NCBI GenBank assembly: GCA_964571805.1
Contig: CAZNDI010000039.1
Span: forward strand, 1 to 9,681
DNA from: JAUHWS01 sp964571805
Lineage (GTDB): Bacteria; Patescibacteriota; Gracilibacteria; UM-FILTER-43-11
DNA: 9,681 nt
Direction: 5' to 3'
Shown: one piece after another, positions 6,776 through 9,681 of the stretch
Position numbering within the stretch: position 1 is the stretch's first letter
How the letters are laid out: every line of letters begins with the position of its first letter
Program-made: the position numbers and the translations under genes
Notes under the pieces: generated by a model
Told to the model about the DNA's origin: nothing
What the model saw: only the letters and a program-made list of their open reading frames with translations
Databases searched by the model: none

Positions 6776-7207
6776 ATGGGAAACCCGGATGATCACAAAA
6801 ATAAGGTTATAGCTGGGGCTAGAATTACTGAAGCAAAGCTAATTTTAACATCAAAAGAGCTTGAGGGAGGCTTCGACCATACTCTCGGTAGACTAAAAAG
6901 AGTGAAAGAAGGCCAACCTCAGGAAAACCAAGGCGATTTAACAAGGTCACAGGTTCAAGACCTACTATTGAGGGGAAAGGCGAAAGAAATTGAGAGAGAA
7001 ATCGTACTGGGTGAGATTGAAGACTTAAATGTTAAATTGAATGAAGCACTAAGAATAAGAAGGGATAAGATGGCAAGAGCATGTCGAAAAAAACTTGAAC
7101 TACTTTCATCAAAGGCAATGGCTATAGAAGAAGAAATACAATTAATTTCTATGTTCCTTGAAGATACAGGAATTCAATTGAATCTACCTAAAAACAAACT
7201 TCACTAA
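6776..7207 (+). CDS. Coiled-coil hypothetical protein
   Basis: A 143-residue cytoplasmic protein with no signal peptide or membrane segment. It is highly charged. Residues about 60-135 look almost wholly helical, with heptad-like leucine and isoleucine spacing (LLLRGKAKEIE..., LGEIEDLNVKLNEALRIRRD, KKLELLSSKAMAIEEEIQLI), so a dimeric coiled coil is likely. I do not recognise the family. A good promoter stands just upstream and no Shine-Dalgarno sequence is present. The gene is isolated: a REP-like palindrome precedes it, and its TAA overlaps the stop codon of the convergent phosphatase gene by two bases. It could be a lineage-specific gene. Confidence 0.7.
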   Translation: MGNPDDHKNKVIAGARITEAKLILTSKELEGGFDHTLGRLKRVKEGQPQENQGDLTRSQVQDLLLRGKAKEIEREIVLGEIEDLNVKLNEALRIRRDKMARACRKKLELLSSKAMAIEEEIQLISMFLEDTGIQLNLPKNKLH

Positions 7208-7605
7208 AGCAACAACAGCCCCCAAGCCACTACCCCACCAAAAAGCGCCCCTGCCAAGACCTCCCAATGAGTGTGTCCAAGAGACTCTTCAAGTTCCGTG
7301 GAGAATTTTTTGTTGAGCAAGGTGGCATGCTTGCCCGCCTCATTCCTCACGTGGATGGCATCATACATCACCACAATGGCAAGCACGGAAGCGATCATGA
7401 AGGCTGTACTTTCAATCCCCTCTCGGCTCGCCACCACCACAACCAAAGAAGAAACGAAAGCCGAATGGCCACTGGGCATCCCTCCGGAATTTAAAAAACG
7501 CCGTTTTGAACGATGCTGGAACAAATCAATACTAAATTTAGCCACCTCCGCAGCTAAAATGGCAATGAATGGAATTAAAATAGGGTAGTGTTCAAAAAGA
7601 GCCAT
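7204..7605 (-). CDS. Divergent PAP2 family (DUF212/YuiD-like) membrane phosphatase
   Basis: A 133-residue integral membrane protein. The family is related to acid phosphatases and vanadium haloperoxidases and probably hydrolyses a phosphate ester of a membrane lipid or similar substrate; the true substrate is not known. Visible motifs are S-G-G-M-P-S-G-H-S-A (residues 40-49, the conserved P-S-x-H signature), Y-D-A-x-x-V-R-x-x-A-G-x-x-A (81-94), and the E-E-S-L-G-H-T-x-x-E-V block (106-116). Hydrophobic segments lie near 8-23, 50-60, 68-82 and 116-132. The length matches the family (about 130-160). I chose ATG 7605; an in-frame ATG at 7659 would add 18 residues without family character and would lie upstream of the predicted promoter. 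Its stop codon overlaps that of the convergent gene on the other strand. Confidence 0.9.
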   Translation of the reverse strand: MALFEHYPILIPFIAILAAEVAKFSIDLFQHRSKRRFLNSGGMPSGHSAFVSSLVVVVASREGIESTAFMIASVLAIVVMYDAIHVRNEAGKHATLLNKKFSTELEESLGHTHWEVLAGALFGGVVAWGLLLL

Positions 7606-7629
7606 AATGTGACGATAACAAACAAAACC

Positions 7630-7657
7630 ATAGTAGCATATTTTTAAATCATGAAAC
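7630..7657 (-). promoter_or_regulatory. Promoter of the PAP2-like gene
   Basis: On the minus strand: -35 GTTTCA (7657-7652), a 16-base spacer, and -10 TACTAT (7635-7630) preceded by TGC, which makes an extended -10. The start would be near 7623, giving a leader of about 18 bases. The -35 is weak; the extended -10 is the main support. Confidence 0.45.
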
Positions 7658-7659
7658 AT

Positions 7660-7687
7660 TTGAATCTAAGGCAATCTCTGTTAAAAT
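7660..7687 (+). promoter_or_regulatory. Promoter of the PsbP/DcrB-like lipoprotein gene
   Basis: -35 TTGAAT (7660-7665), a 16-base spacer, and -10 TAAAAT (7682-7687). The start would be near 7694, about 15 bases before ATG 7709. It stands back to back with the minus-strand promoter, with the two -35 boxes only two bases apart. Confidence 0.5.
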
Positions 7688-7708
7688 AAAGTAAAAGAAA
7701 CACAAACC

Positions 7709-8269
7709 ATGAAAAACATCACTAAAAAAGTATTGGCTGCCCTCACCCTCTTCTTGGTCACGGGTATTTTAAACAGTTGTGGAAGTGGCAGCCCAGAAGC
7801 CACTCTCAAGGCCTACGATGGAGGAGTTTTCACCATAGATATCGACCCCACCTGGCAAATCATGACAAAATCTGATTTTTATTCTGAAATTCCCGAAGAA
7901 GCCGTGGTCGCTTTCACCACTCCTGAGGCCTACAATGGTTTTTATGTGAACGTGAACGTGATTGAGGAAAAGATGAATGCGGAGGTGAATTCTATCGATT
8001 TTGGACGGGCCAATATCAATTTGGCAGGGAAAAACCTGACGGATTATAAAAAGGTCCGAGAGGCTCAAGTTGACCTGAATGGAACCCCTGCCTTGGTTCA
8101 TATTTTTGAAGCGAGACTCAATCCGACAGAGAAAGTGATCCGATTCCTCCAATTATATACGACCAAAAATCAAATTGGCTATACCGTCACCGGAGCCGTG
8201 CCTTTGGACACGTCTGAAGAATTAAGGGCTAAAACCGAAGCGATTGTGACGAGCTTTAGGTTAAAATAA
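7709..8269 (+). CDS. PsbP/DcrB-like lipoprotein
   Basis: A 186-residue lipoprotein. The signal peptide is M-K-N-I-T-K-K plus a hydrophobic core, with lipobox L-N-S-C and the lipidated cysteine at residue 24. After a short G/S linker comes one domain (about 38-184) that starts with G-G-V-F-T-I-D-I-D-P-T-W, the opening strand pattern of PsbP/DcrB (DUF1795-like) domains, includes a central N-G-T-P-A-L-V-H-I-F strand, and ends in a helix A-K-T-E-A-I-V-T-S-F-R. Proteins of this fold are usually small extracytoplasmic lipoproteins of unclear function, so I assign the fold but no role. No Shine-Dalgarno sequence precedes the ATG. The gene is alone, followed by noncoding DNA rich in inverted repeats. 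Confidence 0.8.
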   Translation: MKNITKKVLAALTLFLVTGILNSCGSGSPEATLKAYDGGVFTIDIDPTWQIMTKSDFYSEIPEEAVVAFTTPEAYNGFYVNVNVIEEKMNAEVNSIDFGRANINLAGKNLTDYKKVREAQVDLNGTPALVHIFEARLNPTEKVIRFLQLYTTKNQIGYTVTGAVPLDTSEELRAKTEAIVTSFRLK

Positions 8270-8278
8270 ATCGCCTCA

Positions 8279-8464
8279 CACCCCTCATTTCTCACACCTC
8301 CTGACTCTTAATTTCCAATTCATTCCAATGCACCACCAATTTACAAACGAAAGTCTAAATTTTAATGTTTAAACTTTAAACATTGATTGGAATGGTTTCA
8401 AAATTAGTCTTTAGAAATTATTGCTTCGTTTGGAAATTGGAAAGTATTGGTGAGTATTGGGGTG
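8279..8464. repeat. Noncoding region with nested imperfect inverted repeats
   Basis: No gene is visible between 8270 and 8602. Within it, 8336-8351 and 8425-8440 are inverted copies matching at 15 of 16 positions (CCAATTTACAAACGAA against its partner). Inside these, 8350-8363 and 8400-8412 pair imperfectly, and at the centre AATGTTTAAA (8364-8373) and TTTAAACATT (8375-8384) are perfect around one C. Alternative pairs also exist: CATTCCAAT (8321-8329) with 8386-8394, and TTTCCAATT (8312-8320) with 8435-8443. The outer ends CACCCC (8279-8284) and GGGGTG (8459-8464) are also inverted. It may be a decayed palindromic element, a structured 3' end for the lipoprotein mRNA, or an unknown RNA. Confidence 0.5.
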
Positions 8465-8552
8465 AATTATAACTAAGTTAGGGTGCTAGTGCGTAAGGTG
8501 AGTTAAATAAGAGTAAATACTTAAAACTCTCATTTATTTTCAAGGGGATAAT

Positions 8553-8588
8553 TTAAAACCCCTCTCACAATCGTGAGAGGGGTTTTAA
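8553..8588 (-). terminator. Strong terminator hairpin of the Met-rich lipoprotein gene
   Basis: Perfect 16-base arms (8553-8568 and 8573-8588) around the loop AATC; the core AAAACCCCTCTCAC pairs with GTGAGAGGGGTTTT. On the minus strand it lies 14 bases after the stop codon of the Met-rich lipoprotein gene and ends in GGGGTTTTAAATT. It is symmetric and could also stop plus-strand transcripts coming from the PsbP/DcrB-like gene. Confidence 0.85.
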
Positions 8589-8602
8589 GATTTGAGCTGG
8601 GT

Positions 8603-8893
8603 TTAGTTAGCAACCTTAGCGTTATCCATAGCAGCTTTCATTGCTTCTGGGTCCATGTTTTTCATCATTTCTTGAGACGCTTCCATAGCAGCCTTCACGT
8701 CTTCAGGATCCATGTTTTCAACCATTTTTTGTGAAGCCTCCATCGCAGCCTTCATATCTTCAGAATCCATGTTTTTCATCATTTCTTGAGACGCTTCCAC
8801 AGCAGCATCAACTTGCTTCTCTTCTTTACTCTTGCAGCCAACCAAAGTGGTCATGAGAACTAAAGCCATAAAAACATAAAATGTATTTTTCAT
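8603..8893 (-). CDS. Methionine-rich repeat lipoprotein beside the copper operon
   Basis: A 96-residue lipoprotein. Residues 1-20 are a signal peptide ending in lipobox L-V-G-C (lipidated C20). After a short charged linker (K-S-K-E-E-K-Q-V-D) come three tandem 19-residue repeats at 30-48, 49-67 and 68-86, close to A-A-M-E-A-S-Q-E-M-M-K-N-M-D-P-E-D-M-K, and a partial fourth (A-A-M-D-N-A-K). Thirteen methionines fall within residues 30-96, and there is no cysteine or histidine in the repeats. Each unit reads as a helix capped at M-D-P-E. I chose ATG 8893 because the signal peptide begins there; upstream in-frame codons to 8962 run through the promoter. Transcribed away from csoR-copA, it may bind Cu(I) through methionine thioethers, but that is inference; a structural or chaperone-like role is also possible. 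Confidence 0.85.
   Translation of the reverse strand: MKNTFYVFMALVLMTTLVGCKSKEEKQVDAAVEASQEMMKNMDSEDMKAAMEASQKMVENMDPEDVKAAMEASQEMMKNMDPEAMKAAMDNAKVAN
8636..8806 (-). repeat. Three tandem 57-bp coding repeats
   Basis: The Met-rich lipoprotein gene holds three direct 57-base units (8806-8750, 8749-8693, 8692-8636 in coding order). The first and third units are closely alike in DNA, while the middle one carries more substitutions (for example K-M-V-E in place of E-M-M-K). This points to internal duplication, and the copy number may vary between strains. Confidence 0.85.
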
Positions 8894-8933
8894 AATAATT
8901 AATTTAAGGTTATTATTAAATATGATTGAAACA

Positions 8934-8962
8934 TTTATATCCGAAAGGAAGAGTTGTAGCAA
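8934..8962 (-). promoter_or_regulatory. Promoter of the Met-rich lipoprotein gene
   Basis: On the minus strand: -35 TTGCTA (8962-8957), an exact 17-base spacer, and -10 TATAAA (8939-8934). The start would be near 8927, giving a leader of about 33 bases. The CsoR operator (8990-9008) lies about 27 bases upstream of this -35, so repression by steric block is not expected from one CsoR tetramer alone. Confidence 0.6.
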
Positions 8963-8983
8963 GTTTAAATTCAGAACACAGGC

Positions 8984-9012
8984 TTGACTTATACCCCATA
9001 GGGGTATATTTT
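8984..9012 (+). promoter_or_regulatory. csoR-copA promoter, likely giving a leaderless mRNA
   Basis: -35 TTGACT (8984-8989) with -10 TATTTT (9007-9012) at a 17-base spacer, or TATATT (9005-9010) at 15 bases. The spacer is filled by the CsoR operator. Transcription would begin about 9017-9019, at or next to the A of the csoR ATG, so the transcript should have no usable leader. Confidence 0.7.
8990..9008. promoter_or_regulatory. CsoR operator
   Basis: TATACCCCATAGGGGTATA: two perfect 8-base arms (8990-8997 and 9001-9008) around ATA. The TACCCC...GGGGTA core is the known CsoR-type operator pattern. It occupies the space between the -35 and -10 boxes, so bound CsoR would block RNA polymerase until Cu(I) releases it. 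Confidence 0.9.
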
Positions 9013-9018
9013 GGCCGC

Positions 9019-9288
9019 ATGAGCAATATACCTACCAAACAGAAACTCCTTCGTAGGCTCAAAATCATCGAAGGTCAGGTGCGAGGCTTACAAGAAATGA
9101 TACAGAAGGAAGCCTATTGCATTGACGTCATCACCCAAACTTCTGCTGTGAAGCAGGCCCTTTCGGGCGTAGAAGATGTATTGATGGAAAGCCATCTGAA
9201 AAGCTGCGTGATCAACCAAATCAAGGACGGCAGCGAAGATAAGGCTAAAGAAGAAATCCTCAAGGTTTATCGTCTAAAAAGAAAATAA
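9019..9288 (+). CDS. csoR: CsoR copper-sensing repressor
   Basis: An 89-residue all-helical repressor of the CsoR/RcnR family. Cu(I) ligands are in place: C34, then H59 and C63 (C-x24-H-x3-C), with outer-sphere residues Y33 and E79 at the expected spacing. The N-terminal helix has the family signature L-R-R-L-K-x-I-E-G-Q-V-R-G (11-23). In the apo form such proteins bind a GC-rich dyad; Cu(I) releases them and turns on export. Here the operator lies in the gene's own promoter and copA follows two bases after the stop codon. I chose ATG 9019 because an upstream in-frame ATG at 8926 would place the promoter and operator inside the gene and adds a tail that is not family-like. Persulfide-sensing CstR relatives lack the histidine ligand, so copper is the better assignment. 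Confidence 0.95.
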   Translation: MSNIPTKQKLLRRLKIIEGQVRGLQEMIQKEAYCIDVITQTSAVKQALSGVEDVLMESHLKSCVINQIKDGSEDKAKEEILKVYRLKRK

Positions 9289-9290
9289 TA

Positions 9291-9681
9291 ATGGTCCATC
9301 AGACATTTGCAATCAAAGGCATGCATTGCGCCTCATGTGCGAACACCATTGAAAAAACCCTCAAGAAAGTCGAAGGGGTACAATCAGCGGAAGTCAACTA
9401 CGGCACAGAAGCAGCCAAAGTAAGTTTTGATTCAAACAAAGTGACCCCAGGAATCCTCTCCTCCAAAATCGAGCCCCTAGGCTACTCACTCATGCTTCCT
9501 GAAACCGAAGGAATGATGATGCCATCTGAAGAAATGGGAATGTCGCCCGATGAACACGCCGACCATTTAAGCCTCACTCAATCCAAGAGAGAAAAATTAA
9601 AAGAGCTTTCTGACCTAAAAACCAAAGTGATTTCGGTAATTCCCCTAGCCATCTTCAGCATCTTTGTGATGGGGTGGGATA
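9291..9681 (+). CDS. copA: Copper-exporting P1B-type ATPase, N-terminal part (cut by window end)
   Basis: The first 130 residues of an open frame that runs off the window. Residues 1-66 form one heavy-metal-associated domain with G-M-H-C-A-S-C (10-16), the Cu(I)-binding loop, and the usual C-terminal E-P-L-G-Y (61-65). Residues 67-95 are a linker rich in methionine with two histidines (M-M-M at 75-77, M82, M84, H89, H92), which may hand over or sense copper. A charged helix follows, and the first membrane segment starts near 112 (V-I-S-V-I-P-L-A-I-F). The ATPase core lies beyond the window, so the enzyme class rests on this layout and on the csoR partner. A larger HMA-containing copper protein is the only real alternative. 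ATG 9291 starts two bases after the csoR stop codon. Confidence 0.88.
   Translation, partial: MVHQTFAIKGMHCASCANTIEKTLKKVEGVQSAEVNYGTEAAKVSFDSNKVTPGILSSKIEPLGYSLMLPETEGMMMPSEEMGMSPDEHADHLSLTQSKREKLKELSDLKTKVISVIPLAIFSIFVMGWD

Noticed and set aside
7267..7588. Two plus-strand open frames opposite the PAP2-like gene
   Set aside because: They are antisense shadows; the minus strand carries clear family motifs and the plus-strand products look random.
7606..7659. N-terminal extension of the PAP2-like protein to ATG 7659
   Set aside because: The added 18 residues have no family character and run through the predicted -10 and -35 boxes.
7769..8152. Minus-strand frame of 127 codons opposite the PsbP/DcrB-like gene
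   Set aside because: It is an antisense shadow of a gene with a clear signal peptide and domain; its translation is rich in His and Arg without pattern.
8312..8460. CRISPR array suggested by recurring ATTGG/CCAAT words
   Set aside because: The words are short, inverted rather than direct, and irregularly spaced; no repeat-spacer pattern is present.
8926..9018. N-terminal extension of CsoR from an upstream in-frame ATG
   Set aside because: It would place the promoter and the CsoR operator inside the coding region and adds 31 residues unlike the family.

Overview
The window is AT-rich bacterial DNA that is read with TGA as a stop codon (the second HAAS-type gene, the small membrane gene and the LytR-CpsA-Psr gene all end in TGA). 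Gene content is monoderm-like: a PadR regulator with HAAS-domain membrane partners, a large LytR-CpsA-Psr (LCP) protein, several lipoproteins, and a CsoR/CopA copper locus. Almost no gene has a Shine-Dalgarno sequence, and leaders look very short or absent. Many products are unfamiliar. I infer a candidate-phylum bacterium, possibly of the Patescibacteria/CPR (a Peregrinibacteria-like lineage would fit). The standard use of TGA argues against the Gracilibacteria/Absconditabacteria code. This taxonomic guess is tentative.

Layout. 1-120: AT-rich flank. 121-672: acidic-linker lipoprotein of unknown function, ended by a clear intrinsic terminator (688-720). 741-4196: a tight three-gene unit made of a PadR-family repressor with its own promoter and dyad, then two tandem paralogous membrane proteins with an N-terminal HAAS-like domain, about seven membrane segments and an outer C-terminal domain. 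4266-4469: a small two-helix membrane protein. 4532-6619: promoter and gene for an LCP-family cell-envelope protein with an unusual threefold-repeated region between its membrane anchor and its catalytic domain. 6666-6693: a perfect 28-bp REP-like palindrome. 6776-7207: a coiled-coil orphan protein whose stop codon overlaps that of a convergent PAP2-like (DUF212) membrane phosphatase gene (7204-7605, minus). Back-to-back promoters separate the phosphatase gene from a PsbP/DcrB-like lipoprotein (7709-8269). 8270-8550: noncoding DNA rich in inverted repeats. 8603-8893 (minus): a methionine-rich lipoprotein made of three 19-residue repeats. It is divergent from csoR (9019-9288) and copA (9291 to the window end).

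How the genes work together. The best-supported circuit is the copper one. CsoR carries the full Cys-His-Cys Cu(I) site. A near-ideal CsoR operator lies inside the csoR promoter, and copA follows by two bases, so copper should relieve repression of a csoR-copA operon. The divergent Met-rich lipoprotein may be an extra copper-binding component, but it has its own promoter outside the operator. The second circuit is PadR-HAAS: a cytoplasmic repressor co-transcribed with two membrane proteins whose cytoplasmic HAAS domains probably respond to an envelope signal sensed by the outer domain.
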